From contig JAENZD010000005.1 of the NCBI GenBank assembly GCA_016841445.1, forward strand, positions 1 through 64,000: 64,000 bases of DNA, in the 5' to 3' direction. This DNA is from Anaerolineaceae bacterium (GTDB lineage Bacteria > Chloroflexota > Anaerolineae > Anaerolineales > Anaerolineaceae). Shown here in pieces: positions 51,338 to 60,441 of the stretch. A model generated the notes under the pieces. The model was not told the origin of the DNA and made no database searches. It worked only from the letters and a program-made list of their open reading frames with translations. The position numbers and the translations under genes are program-made. Each line of letters begins with the position of its first letter. Position 1 is the first letter of the stretch.

Positions 51338-52270
51338 ATGAACCTGTCGAGTCAAAACCTTGTCTTTGGTTTCTGTACCAGCAAGGGGTATGAAGTCCAA
51401 ACATTAATCCTTATTCGGAGTCTACACGAATTTGGCGGAACACTTTCTGAGATGGCAGTTTGGGCGCTTTATCCTGAAGACCTTCCTTTTGATCCTTCTT
51501 TCGTGAAAACACTGCTTGATCTGGATGTGTCGTTGAAACCATTCCAGATCGATGAAAGCATCAGCCATTTTCCATTTGCAATGAAAAGTATCGCGGCAGC
51601 CCATGCGGAAAAACTTGCAGAAAAGGAAGATTTTCTCCTTGCCTGGCATGATCGCACTGGCGTGATTCTCAACGCCCCAACCGCCTTCAATCTACCCGAT
51701 GGAAAGGTCATTGGGTTTCGCCCAACTGACATCGCCAATATTGGCGCACCCTATGGAAAGCCTCTTCCACCTTTTTGGGAAGCCGTTTGTGAACATTGCG
51801 ACCTGAGAGCAGAGCAAATGAAGAAAATCACTACGGTCATTGACCAAAAAGACCTTTTCCTATATGTCAATGCCGGACTGCTGGTTGTTCGTCCACAAAA
51901 CGGTATTCTAAGGGACTGGGCAGATCATCTTATTAGTTTGTACGACCTTCCGGTATTTCACCGCTATTACAAAGAAAATTACGCTTATGCAATTTTCATG
52001 CACCAGGTTGCGCTCACAGCAGCAGTCATCAAGAACACGTCCCCTGAAGAGCGAATCATCCTTCCAGATGATTACCTGTTCTCCGTGGATAACTTCTTCG
52101 ATTACCCGGATCACTTGCGGCCAGCTACATTAGAAGATGTCACCACCGGTCGCTTCCATGATTTCTTTGCACTCGAAAATTGGGAAGAAATGATCATCGC
52201 TGGCGATGCATTGAGGAACTGGTTCAAAGAACAGTTAAAATCCGGTCCTTATTGGCCAAAAACAGAATAA
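51338..52270 (+). CDS. Hypothetical protein, possibly glycosyltransferase-like
   Basis: About 310 residues, cytoplasmic, no recognised family. ATG at 51338 is chosen because GGAGAG (51328-51333) overlaps the earlier ATG at 51326 and is well spaced for the later one. VFGFCTSKGYEVQTLILIRSLHE at the start (about 9-30) and the phrase FLYVNAGLLVVRPQNGI (about 172-188) resemble nucleotide-sugar transferases of the GT-A fold, in which a short NxGLLVxR block follows the acceptor region. A canonical DxD is not clear. The function is therefore open. Monocistronic; it converges on the GH38 gene. Confidence 0.6.
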   Translation: MNLSSQNLVFGFCTSKGYEVQTLILIRSLHEFGGTLSEMAVWALYPEDLPFDPSFVKTLLDLDVSLKPFQIDESISHFPFAMKSIAAAHAEKLAEKEDFLLAWHDRTGVILNAPTAFNLPDGKVIGFRPTDIANIGAPYGKPLPPFWEAVCEHCDLRAEQMKKITTVIDQKDLFLYVNAGLLVVRPQNGILRDWADHLISLYDLPVFHRYYKENYAYAIFMHQVALTAAVIKNTSPEERIILPDDYLFSVDNFFDYPDHLRPATLEDVTTGRFHDFFALENWEEMIIAGDALRNWFKEQLKSGPYWPKTE

Positions 52271-52341
52271 GTTAGGTTGAAGCATTAAATCTGTGCTAAT
52301 CGCAGAAATTCGCCTTTCTGTTTTCAATCGCTGTTCCTCTC

Positions 52342-55300
52342 CTAAGTGGTCTGAATTTTGAGTTTGAGGGTGATGATCTCAAATGAGCCTAACTCCAGGT
52401 CGATAAACCCACCACTGAAATCCTTGGACCCCAGCTCATTCTCAAGCATATCCGTTAAAAAGACGGATTCTACGGGGAAACGGGTCTTTATCCGTGTTTT
52501 CGTTCGAGTCCCCATGGATTCATAGAATCGAAGGACGATTTCATGGTCTGAGGAATCTTCTGTTGGTTTAACGGTTTCGAGGATAATGTTGGATTTATCA
52601 ATAGCAAACAAGGATTCCGCCCCGCCATTTCCTTCAATGACTTTCGGTGGAATATTCAAATCGTAACCCTGCTGGACCAGGTTGCTCTCAATGAAAGGCG
52701 TATCCCAGAAATAAAAGGCGTAAGTAAATTCCTGCTGACCTCGATCTGCATTCATGTCTGGCGCAAGCGCAGATTTCAGGAGTGTCAGGTTGATGTTGTT
52801 ATCCAGAACATCAACGCCATACTTTGAATCGTTCAGAATGGCAAATCCTCGTTCCGCTTCAACTAAGGCAGTCCACTTGTGGTTGGAAACTTCGTGCCGG
52901 TCCCGGTCTATCTCACGGGACCGGTGCGTCGGACGCGGTAGGTGACCAAACTGAATTTCATGTAATGCAGATTTGGCATGATATCCTACCGGGAAGTTTA
53001 CTTTGAGGAGCTTATGCCGTTCCTGCCAATCAATAATTGTATGAAAATCCATCCGGCGTGAATTGCGGTAGATGGTGATTTCCTGCACCATCATGGAGTT
53101 ATTCAATTTCCGTGTGACTTGCAGCCTGCCTAGCAAGGGTCCTTCAGCAATAACTTTTATCTCCGCTTTTTCAGGCAGATCTACTGGAGATTGCCGGTAC
53201 ATGCTGTCAATATCCCAGGCATCAAAAGCACTCGGGATGTCCTGGTACATTTTCATCGCGTTACAGTCATCAATCGTCAATTCAGATTGATTGACTTTAT
53301 CATAGATGCTCTTAATCTCACCGAATTCATTAAAATGCACCCGCATCAGGTCATTTTCAAGTAACTGTTCTCCAACAACAACCGGTTTATCATGAACGTT
53401 TGGCTCAGCCTCGCTAAATCCCACCCAACCACAAGATGGGAGGTGGACTTCAGCGACTGTTTTCCGGCCAATTTTCTGCGTGGGAACCAGGTTACCCTCC
53501 CCTGTTCTCAATCCCGTCATACCTTCAGGCAGTTCAATCAAAGCATCTCTCTCCCAGGAAAGAGAATTAAATACCGTCAACCCATCTTCCTTTTTCACCA
53601 GCGTTTGCATAGCTGATTTGGCGGTCTGATCTGCCCATTCCACAACTTCGGTCAATTGCTTCTCTGCTTCTACATAAACACGTTGGATGGATGAACCGGG
53701 TAAGATGTCATGGAACTGGTTGAGCAGTACTTTCTTCCAGTTTTGATCCCATGCCTCAAACGGAAAATCGGACCCCGAAAGAAGAAGTGCAGCAGCACCC
53801 CACAGTTCAGCCTCGCGAAGTTCAACCTCGCTGCGCCTGTTGAGTTTCTTTGTGCGAGCTTGAGAGGTGTAAGTACCGCGATGCGCCTGGAAATAAAGTT
53901 CGCCCACATACCTTGATTCCGGCCATCCGGCAACTTCCTGTTCATTGAAATAATCCATGGGGGCACCAATCCGGAACTTTGGCACGCCTTCCAGGTTTTT
54001 CTCCCTGGTTGCATATTCCAGGTGCTCTCGGGTCGGACCACCGCCGCCATCACCCCAACCAAAGGGAAATAAACGCGATGAAAACCCATCCTTTTGCACC
54101 CTTTCTTTCCACCGGTTGATCACGATCGAAGGTTTTGTTTCGCTGTTGTAATCGTTGTGAAAGTGCGCCAAAACCTCTGAACCGTCAATGCCCTCCCAAA
54201 CGAAGGTGTTATATGGAAACCGTGCCCCCCCATGATAAGCCCAAAATATCTTTTGTGTCGAGAAGAACCGCAAGCCGCATCCGCGCATTATTTGCGGTAA
54301 TGCTCCGGAATAGCCAAAAACATCGGGCAGCCACAGCATTTCACACTCAATGCCAAACTCTTCCTTATAAAAGCGCAGTCCGTGGATCATCTGCCTAATC
54401 AGGCTTTCTCCCCCTGTTACATTCGTATCCGGTTCCACCCATGAGGCTCCATCCGGGATCCACTGCCCCCGCTCAACTGCTTCCAGGATTTTATTATAAA
54501 GATCAGGGTATTTCTCCTTAACCAAAACATAAAGCTGGGGTTGACTCTGCATGAATTTATAATCGGGATATCGCGCCATAAGACCTAACTGTGTGCTGAA
54601 GGTCCGCACACATTTTCTCTCTGTTTCCGCTAAAGGCCAAAGCCAGGCTACATCAATATGCGCATGTCCAAACCCGATCATCTCGGGGGTCGTATCTCCA
54701 TTTTTCTTTTCTAACAAAGGTGCCAGTCTTTTTCGGGCCTTTGCAAGACTTTCCAGCATTACTTCCTTGGGCTGCTCAAAGTCAGCGATCAGGGTGAAAT
54801 CTTTTAACCCGTCATCAATTTCCATCACCCGCAGGGATTCTTCATCGATGTTTTCCCTTACTTCCCAAAGAGTTTCAACATCCATGGCAAGTTGAAAAGC
54901 AGTTTCATGCCAAATACCAAAATGGCTTTGACCTACCACACGCTGGTTCTCTGGGGGTTCAGGGATAGTCTCCCGGTCGGGAGGCGTAGGGCCTGAGCGC
55001 CATTCCTGCGGACCGTGTCCCCCATAGGCTTCCAGGATAACAGAATAAGTCATACCTGGCTGTGCTGAATCAGTCAGGATGATCACTTTATGGTACTCAT
55101 CAACAGCACCGGCATAATCTCCATTGATATAAACTGCCGATTCAGCCCCAACATCCATCATTAATGCCACCATTTGACCCGCAGCGGCATCAGGCATTTC
55201 TACAGACCCTTTGAACCATCCATATTCCCACTTTGATCCCCAGGGTGTGCCGGTTGGAATGGGTTTGAAGTCCAAATTTTCTAAAGCCTCAGCGATTCGG

Positions 55301-55419
55301 AATTGATCCTTCGTAAATGCAGCTTTTAACTCAACCGGTCTGAGCACCTGGTAAAAATGATTTGAAAGCTCATGCCGCCAGGCCATGATCCTGTGCCGCC
55401 ATTCCAATGTCAGTGCCAT
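52342..55419 (-). CDS. Alpha-mannosidase, glycoside hydrolase family 38
   Basis: A 1025-residue zinc-dependent exo-alpha-mannosidase without a signal peptide. The N-terminal domain (about 1-220) is a beta-sandwich. The catalytic domain starts at FGHAHIDVAWLWPLAETERK (about 250-269, zinc ligands His and Asp), and the nucleophile Asp is in LWLPDVFGYSGALPQI (about 365-380). HFHNDYNSE carries another zinc His. Helical and beta-sandwich domains follow, with FHTIIDWQERHKLLKVNFP (about 790-808). The length fits bacterial GH38. It would remove mannose from glycans taken up from outside. AAGGAACTGAT precedes the ATG. Confidence 0.94.
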   Translation of the reverse strand: MALTLEWRHRIMAWRHELSNHFYQVLRPVELKAAFTKDQFRIAEALENLDFKPIPTGTPWGSKWEYGWFKGSVEMPDAAAGQMVALMMDVGAESAVYINGDYAGAVDEYHKVIILTDSAQPGMTYSVILEAYGGHGPQEWRSGPTPPDRETIPEPPENQRVVGQSHFGIWHETAFQLAMDVETLWEVRENIDEESLRVMEIDDGLKDFTLIADFEQPKEVMLESLAKARKRLAPLLEKKNGDTTPEMIGFGHAHIDVAWLWPLAETERKCVRTFSTQLGLMARYPDYKFMQSQPQLYVLVKEKYPDLYNKILEAVERGQWIPDGASWVEPDTNVTGGESLIRQMIHGLRFYKEEFGIECEMLWLPDVFGYSGALPQIMRGCGLRFFSTQKIFWAYHGGARFPYNTFVWEGIDGSEVLAHFHNDYNSETKPSIVINRWKERVQKDGFSSRLFPFGWGDGGGGPTREHLEYATREKNLEGVPKFRIGAPMDYFNEQEVAGWPESRYVGELYFQAHRGTYTSQARTKKLNRRSEVELREAELWGAAALLLSGSDFPFEAWDQNWKKVLLNQFHDILPGSSIQRVYVEAEKQLTEVVEWADQTAKSAMQTLVKKEDGLTVFNSLSWERDALIELPEGMTGLRTGEGNLVPTQKIGRKTVAEVHLPSCGWVGFSEAEPNVHDKPVVVGEQLLENDLMRVHFNEFGEIKSIYDKVNQSELTIDDCNAMKMYQDIPSAFDAWDIDSMYRQSPVDLPEKAEIKVIAEGPLLGRLQVTRKLNNSMMVQEITIYRNSRRMDFHTIIDWQERHKLLKVNFPVGYHAKSALHEIQFGHLPRPTHRSREIDRDRHEVSNHKWTALVEAERGFAILNDSKYGVDVLDNNINLTLLKSALAPDMNADRGQQEFTYAFYFWDTPFIESNLVQQGYDLNIPPKVIEGNGGAESLFAIDKSNIILETVKPTEDSSDHEIVLRFYESMGTRTKTRIKTRFPVESVFLTDMLENELGSKDFSGGFIDLELGSFEIITLKLKIQTT

Positions 55420-55513
55420 ATCAGTTCCTTATCTCTCTCATTGCATTCTTGAATTTATCTATCCATTGAACATCAGTTCCTAAAATCTCAGGAACTGATT
55501 TACATCCACCTTG

Positions 55514-56506
55514 CTATTCTACTGATGTTTCCTCCGCCGTATATCCGCACCCCTGGATCGTTTCCCTGAATGCTTCATCCAACCCTCCACCTTGAAATCC
55601 CAAAGCTCGCTGCGCAGGCTGGGGGTCAAAAAAAGTTTCGCGTGTCTGTAGTTTTGTGAATTCTGAGGGATCCAACCCACCTTCTAGTCCCCTGATCCGG
55701 TGCCACATTTTTACAACCATTAAACCAACCCGGAGCAGCCAATCAGGAAGTGTAATGACTTTCCGCCTGAGACCAGCTGCTGCCGCCAGTCGCGTCAAGA
55801 ATGCTCCCCATTGTAAATTCCCATCACCAATTAAATAGCAGTTGTGTCCTTTTCCCTGTTCAATCGCGCCTGTGATCGCTTCAGCGACCTGCCGCACGCT
55901 CACCATGGCAGACCCGCCCCTGGGATAAAACACCCATGGGAACGGCCAGTGCAGGTAATTTACCAATGGCTTCCACAGAGGCGTTTTGCCAGGCATATGC
56001 CCAAAAATATACGGCAGCTCAAGGATTGCCATGTTCATTTCATCACTGGCTATAGCGAGGACTTCCCTTTCCTGTTCAACCCTGCTGCGGATATAAGGGT
56101 GATGCTGAGAGAGCTGAAGTTCTGGCCAAAACCTGTCAAAATGGGCAAAATATGAGCCCAGTAAAACACCCTTCTTGACCCCAGCCTTTTTTGCTATCGT
56201 AAAGAAACGAACACTGGATTTCACATTCGCCTGATAAAAAAATGGGTAAGCAGGAGCTTTTGGCGTGACTCGGTCATCAACTCCCGCTGCAAAAACAGCC
56301 CCTTCGCATCCAGCAATCAGTTCTTCCAGTTCCTGATCTTCCAGGGCGTTAAAATCTCCAAGGATGATCTCTACATTCTCTGGGAATAAACCTGCGGTCG
56401 GTTCCGGTGGCAGCGATAAAATCCGGATTTGGTGACCGTGGTTTACCAATTCAACGACAGCATGGTAACCTATGAAACCTGTACCGCCAAGAAAAAAGAT
56501 TCGCAT
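55514..56506 (-). CDS. NAD(P)-dependent epimerase/dehydratase-like protein
   Basis: A 330-residue extended-SDR protein. The nucleotide-binding GGTGFIGYHAVV is at 7-18. The active-site Tyr is in HPYIRSR, where the canonical YxxxK reads YxxxR, so the catalytic Lys is replaced by Arg; the Ser of LLGSYFAHF is kept. ELPYIFGHMPGKTPLWKPL and the C-terminal QTRETFFDPQPAQRALGF are typical of the family. It may be an atypical reductase or a binding protein; substrate unknown. It lies about 95 nt downstream of GH38's start on the same strand, so it is upstream of GH38 in transcription. Confidence 0.82.
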   Translation of the reverse strand: MRIFFLGGTGFIGYHAVVELVNHGHQIRILSLPPEPTAGLFPENVEIILGDFNALEDQELEELIAGCEGAVFAAGVDDRVTPKAPAYPFFYQANVKSSVRFFTIAKKAGVKKGVLLGSYFAHFDRFWPELQLSQHHPYIRSRVEQEREVLAIASDEMNMAILELPYIFGHMPGKTPLWKPLVNYLHWPFPWVFYPRGGSAMVSVRQVAEAITGAIEQGKGHNCYLIGDGNLQWGAFLTRLAAAAGLRRKVITLPDWLLRVGLMVVKMWHRIRGLEGGLDPSEFTKLQTRETFFDPQPAQRALGFQGGGLDEAFRETIQGCGYTAEETSVE

Positions 56507-56575
56507 TCGCTATCCTATCACTGAATTAATAAGGACTAATAATAAATTATAGACGATCCTTGATGGATGATGTTA

Positions 56576-56620
56576 AAGTAAAATAACCGCCGTAGTTAAC
56601 TCCGAAAACAGCGGTTATTT
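56576..56620 (-). terminator. Probable terminator of the DUF1328 gene
   Basis: AAATAACCGC (56581-56590) pairs perfectly with GCGGTTATTT (56611-56620), 16 nt past the small gene's stop codon on the minus strand, with a T-rich continuation (TTTTACTTT). Confidence 0.55.
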
Positions 56621-56635
56621 GATACCCGAAAAATT

Positions 56636-56797
56636 TTAGAAAATATTGAAGAGCAGCAGGACCAACGCAACCACTAGGAAAAGCCCAAACAAGAACTTGA
56701 CGATCCTTGATGCTCCTCTGGCAATGCCGCCAAAAACAAAAACTGCAGCGACTACCGCGATTACAAACGCGATCAATGCCCATTGTAATAAACCCAT
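56636..56797 (-). CDS. DUF1328-family small membrane protein
   Basis: A 53-residue protein. It begins MGLLQWALIAFVIAVVAAVF and continues VFGGIARGASRIVKFLFGLF before a hydrophobic C-terminus; two membrane helices separated by the FGGIARGA turn match the small DUF1328/YtjA family, of unknown function and often stress-induced. AAAGGA is well placed upstream of the ATG at 56797. A longer overlapping frame in another phase lacks these features. Confidence 0.85.
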   Translation of the reverse strand: MGLLQWALIAFVIAVVAAVFVFGGIARGASRIVKFLFGLFLVVALVLLLFNIF

Positions 56798-57059
56798 TCG
56801 ATTATCCTTTCTAATTTATTGATTTTAAATTTTTATCCTTATTCAATCGATTTACCAAGATCAACGCTGCAAATCACAAGCAAATTCACTGGATTATTAG
56901 CTGTCAACCTAATTTAATCCTACTTGAACAATAAGTTAGAAATCTTCGGACTTAGTTGGAAACGATTCAAGTAAGTTGATCTATCGGATAAATTACCCAA
57001 ATCAATTTGTTTTGGAATAATCGCTATAATATGAGTGCTCACATTGATACGGAGTCATG

Positions 57060-58172
57060 ATGATGAAATTTATACCAGGTTTACAGCTCAGCCAATTAAC
57101 TTTTACAGAAATCATCCAGCCCATGATGCAGGTAGATTTTCCTCAAGTGCAGTATTCTGCTGCACGTCTGGATTGGGGTTCTGATGTTCTCGGATTCGAC
57201 ACGCCCATGTCCATGGACCATGGCTGGGGGCCAAGGCTCCAAATTTTCCTTGATGAGCGTGATTACCTGGTTCTCCAAGAAAAACTTGATCATCATTTCG
57301 CTGACCATCTGCCCTTTGAGGTACACGGTTTCCCCATGAACTTTGGTGAACCTTACTCAGAAGGTGGCGTGATGAGCTTTAAAGAAACATATCCCATCCA
57401 TCACGGGATAAGCATCACCACACCGGATCATTTTTTATCTGATTACCTGGGTGTTGATATCAGTCAACGCATTTCACCGGAAGTTTGGTTAACATTACCC
57501 CAGCAAAAACTGCGAACCATCCGGTCAGGGAAAATCTATTATGACGGATTAAAAAGCTTAAATAAAATTCGCCAACTTCTCCATTGGTACCCCCATGATC
57601 TTTGGTTATATCTCATGGCGAACCAGTGGCAGCGAATCGATCAGAAAGAACCCTTTATGGGAAGGACAGGTGATGTTGGCGATGAACTTGGTTCAAAATT
57701 GATCGCTGCACGGCTTATTCACAACCTGATGAACCTTGCTTTCCTGATGGAAAAAGAGTACGCACCATATAGTAAATGGTTTGGAACCGCTTTCAAACAA
57801 TTAGCGATCGCACCTGAGCTTCTACCAATTTTCTCCAGCATCCTCGAAAGCAGGGATTGGCAAACTCGAGAAACCTTCCTCTCCCAAGCTTACAAAGTCT
57901 TGGCAGATGTGCATAATGATCTCAAACTTACACCTTTCATTGAACCTGGGATAACTGACTTTCACAAACGTCCTTTCCGTGTCCTCCATTCCTCTCGTTT
58001 TGTTGAAGCATTGCTGGCGGTAATCAAAGATCCTGGAATCCGTTCACTCCCACCCCACCTGGGCAGCATTAATCAAATTGTGGACAATACAGATGTCTTG
58101 GAAAGCAATTCTCGCTGCAAAAAGATGCGGGTGCTTTATTCGAATAATGTAGAAAACAATCCAGAAAATTAA
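57060..58172 (+). CDS. DUF4037 family protein (nucleotidyltransferase-like)
   Basis: About 370 residues. The N-terminal half reads ARLDWGSDVLGFDTPMSMDH then GWGPRLQIFLDE (about 36-67), the DUF4037 hallmark in which GSxxxGFDT-x-SxDHxWGP resembles the GS...DxD site of nucleotidyltransferases. The helical C-terminal half contains a phosphotransferase-like GDVGDELGSKLIAARLIHNLM. The chemistry is unproven, though antibiotic nucleotidyltransferase-like folds are related. The initial ATGs at 57057, 57060 and 57063 are all possible; GGAG at 57051-57054 favours the second or third. A hairpin terminator follows. Confidence 0.8.
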   Translation: MMKFIPGLQLSQLTFTEIIQPMMQVDFPQVQYSAARLDWGSDVLGFDTPMSMDHGWGPRLQIFLDERDYLVLQEKLDHHFADHLPFEVHGFPMNFGEPYSEGGVMSFKETYPIHHGISITTPDHFLSDYLGVDISQRISPEVWLTLPQQKLRTIRSGKIYYDGLKSLNKIRQLLHWYPHDLWLYLMANQWQRIDQKEPFMGRTGDVGDELGSKLIAARLIHNLMNLAFLMEKEYAPYSKWFGTAFKQLAIAPELLPIFSSILESRDWQTRETFLSQAYKVLADVHNDLKLTPFIEPGITDFHKRPFRVLHSSRFVEALLAVIKDPGIRSLPPHLGSINQIVDNTDVLESNSRCKKMRVLYSNNVENNPEN

Positions 58173-58179
58173 CGAAAAT

Positions 58180-58222
58180 GACCTCTTGCAATTTTTTACA
58201 AGAGGTCCTATCGGACTTTTTT
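58180..58222. terminator. Hairpin between the DUF4037 and PFK genes
   Basis: A perfect 9-bp stem GACCTCTTG (58180-58188) with CAAGAGGTC (58199-58207) and a 10-nt loop lies between convergent genes. A T run occurs 8 nt later on the plus strand. Confidence 0.6.
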
Positions 58223-58242
58223 ATTGAGGTTTTGCGTCAGTA

Positions 58243-59364
58243 TCAGTCCCCTAAAACCGTCCCAACATGGCGGGCAGCAGCAATCCAGGGGTGGTCTGAT
58301 GGAACAGTCTTCACCCTTCCAGCAACATCTTCAAGTGGCACGCAAACGCTGTGCCCATTTTTATATGCGACCATCACGCCATACTCACCCGCCTCCAGAA
58401 GGTCGGCGGCATGGGTTCCAAGATGCGTTGCTAAAACACGATCCCTGGCTGAAGGTGCACCGCCGCGCAGCAAATATCCAAGAATTGTGATCCGGCTTTC
58501 AATACCTGTTGTTTCCTCCAACCGGTTTGCCAGCAGCAGGGTCTGACCGGTATATTTTTTCTTCAACTGCTCCATTCTTAGGCGGCCAGTCTCTATAGCC
58601 TGACCTTCATGTTTTTCCCGGTTGATCTTCATCGAACGCTCAAAGAAGGCCACCAGTTCCGATGAGTTAGCGCCTTCTGCAATGGCAATAATGCTGAACA
58701 TTTTCCCTGCTTTATTACGGTCCAGAATAGCCTGCGAGATCTTATCAATATGATAAGGAATTTCAGGGATCAGGATCACATCCGCACCTGCAGCAACACC
58801 AGCACCGAGAGTCAACCAGCCCACCTCCCTGCCCATGATCTCAACAATGATAATTCGGTGGTTGCTGTTTGCTGTACTGTGAAGGCGGTCGATAGCCTCA
58901 CTGGCGATGTTCGTTGCCGTATCAAATCCAACCGTGGTGTCTGTCTCAGCAACGTCATTATCTGCCGATTTCGGGAGTGTCAGCACGTTTAAACCAGCTT
59001 CTTTTAGCTTCAATGCAGCCGTTTGGGTTTCAATCCCCCCGATACAAACAAGGGCATCAAGGTCATGTTTATGATAAACATCCACCACATCGCCCGTCCT
59101 GTCCTCAAGCGCACCATTTTCTTTAAAGGCATGCGGGACATCCCGGCTCGTCCCGAGGATCGTTCCCCCTGCTGTTAGGATATTTGACAAAGCATCTCCG
59201 CTCAAATCCGTCGTTTGATCGAACAGCAATCCCCTGAAACCATCACGGAAACCAACCAGTTCCATCCCATAGGTACCCCTGGCTGCTTTTCCGAATCCGC
59301 GGATTGTTGCATTCAATCCGGGACAGTCGCTGCCTGCAGTTAATAGACCGATTTTCTTTGCCAT
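58243..59364 (-). CDS. 6-phosphofructokinase with atypical phosphate-donor loop
   Basis: A 373-residue PFK-family glycolytic enzyme. Conserved elements: TAGSDCPGLNATIR (9-22), PKSADNDV (131-138) with the catalytic Asp, IVEIMGREVGWL (substrate site) and AIAEGAN. Two points are unusual. Lys132 in PKSADND is the form usual in PPi-dependent enzymes (ATP enzymes have Gly). The donor loop reads GGIET (109-113) where ATP-PFK has GGDGS and PPi-PFK GGDDT, so the metal-contacting Asp is Ile. Donor preference cannot be stated from this. AAGGGATGAG lies upstream. Monocistronic. Confidence 0.85.
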   Translation of the reverse strand: MAKKIGLLTAGSDCPGLNATIRGFGKAARGTYGMELVGFRDGFRGLLFDQTTDLSGDALSNILTAGGTILGTSRDVPHAFKENGALEDRTGDVVDVYHKHDLDALVCIGGIETQTAALKLKEAGLNVLTLPKSADNDVAETDTTVGFDTATNIASEAIDRLHSTANSNHRIIIVEIMGREVGWLTLGAGVAAGADVILIPEIPYHIDKISQAILDRNKAGKMFSIIAIAEGANSSELVAFFERSMKINREKHEGQAIETGRLRMEQLKKKYTGQTLLLANRLEETTGIESRITILGYLLRGGAPSARDRVLATHLGTHAADLLEAGEYGVMVAYKNGHSVCVPLEDVAGRVKTVPSDHPWIAAARHVGTVLGD

Positions 59365-59703
59365 TTACTCATCCCTTCTTAACTTCGAATTCCAATACCT
59401 CAATTATACTCAGAACATTATCACCGCCCCATAGAAATTTGCGAATTAAATTAATTATTAAATGATTTATTACGGTACCGATTGATCCTCACACCATTAA
59501 ATTAAAATCTTACCAAAAATGAGAATAGTAGTATTTAGGTTTCTGACCAAATATCACAAAAGCTTCTCTTTTTCGAATAGAGGGGGAGGGTGAGTAAATA
59601 TGACGATTAAACAGCTTGATGATTAACCTGATTTTGATCCACAAATAAGTGAGAAGATTAATGATAAACTTTCTAATATATAATTTTCCCGAGGAATAAT
59701 CGA
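59365..59703. other. AT-rich intergenic region, no gene seen
   Basis: This 339-bp gap separates divergent PFK and metallopeptidase genes. It is AT-rich, with runs of T/A and a GAGGGGGAGGGTGAG stretch near 59580, and presumably holds both promoters. A minus-strand open frame of 68 codons here is low-complexity, lacks a ribosome site and is not a convincing gene. Confidence 0.6.
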
Positions 59704-60441
59704 ATGGAAAAGTCAATCAAATCAGAAATTTCAGATTTAACAAGCGAGCTTGCAAATTGGCAGGTCAAATTAGAAGGTAAATGGACAGGTGATGAAACCA
59801 AACGTATCCACAGAATTTTTCACCACCTGGTCCAATTATCCGGTGAATCCGCCTTAGGCAAATTATTCAATCACCAGGCAACCATATTTCACCACAGTCA
59901 CCGCCCAGGCAAAACGGGACGCACCAGGGGCGGAGATATTTACCTCGATGACGATTGGACAGACTGGACAATGGCACATGAACTGGGGCACCGCTGGAAC
60001 AATGCCTGGTCACGCCAGCCTGAACGATCCTTGCGCACATCCTTAGGTGCTGGAAAGATAGAGTGGCTCAAACGGAACCTTCGACGTTTCGAGAAATGGC
60101 TGACAAAAACCCTCGGATCCTTGGGGATTAAAACCCGGATTGATTGGAAAACCTTGTGGTACCACCCGGGGTCGGCACCGCCGCCATGCGGTGTGGAACG
60201 GAATTTCAATGCCAGTGAAGACCTGGCTGAAAGTTTCGCTGCCACCATCTTCCCGGAAGATGCAAGGCAAAGAGCTTTGAATGCAGCAAAACGCATTTTT
60301 AATCGATTCGCAAATTGGGATTGGGGTCAGAAATTTTTGGATTTCCGTCAGACACCACGTGGGCAGGTCATGCAAGCCATGATCCGAGAGCGGCTATCCT
60401 CCGAGCAGCACGCGGATCAACCCGATCAGCGCACCGCCTAA
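59704..60441 (+). CDS. Putative zinc metallopeptidase-like protein
   Basis: A 245-residue protein not assigned to a named family. It contains MAHELGHRW (about 89-97), the HExxH zinc-binding motif, and later NASEDLAESFAATIFPED (about 168-185), where a Glu could be the third ligand as in gluzincins. No signal peptide is seen, so it is cytoplasmic or uses another route. AGGAATAATCGA precedes the ATG. Its last 48 nt overlap the 3' end of chrA on the other strand. Protease activity is inferred from the motif only. Confidence 0.7.
   Translation: MEKSIKSEISDLTSELANWQVKLEGKWTGDETKRIHRIFHHLVQLSGESALGKLFNHQATIFHHSHRPGKTGRTRGGDIYLDDDWTDWTMAHELGHRWNNAWSRQPERSLRTSLGAGKIEWLKRNLRRFEKWLTKTLGSLGIKTRIDWKTLWYHPGSAPPPCGVERNFNASEDLAESFAATIFPEDARQRALNAAKRIFNRFANWDWGQKFLDFRQTPRGQVMQAMIRERLSSEQHADQPDQRTA

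Noticed and set aside
56547-56783. A 78-codon minus-strand open frame
   Set aside because: It overlaps in another phase the shorter DUF1328 gene, which has a ribosome site and family sequence.
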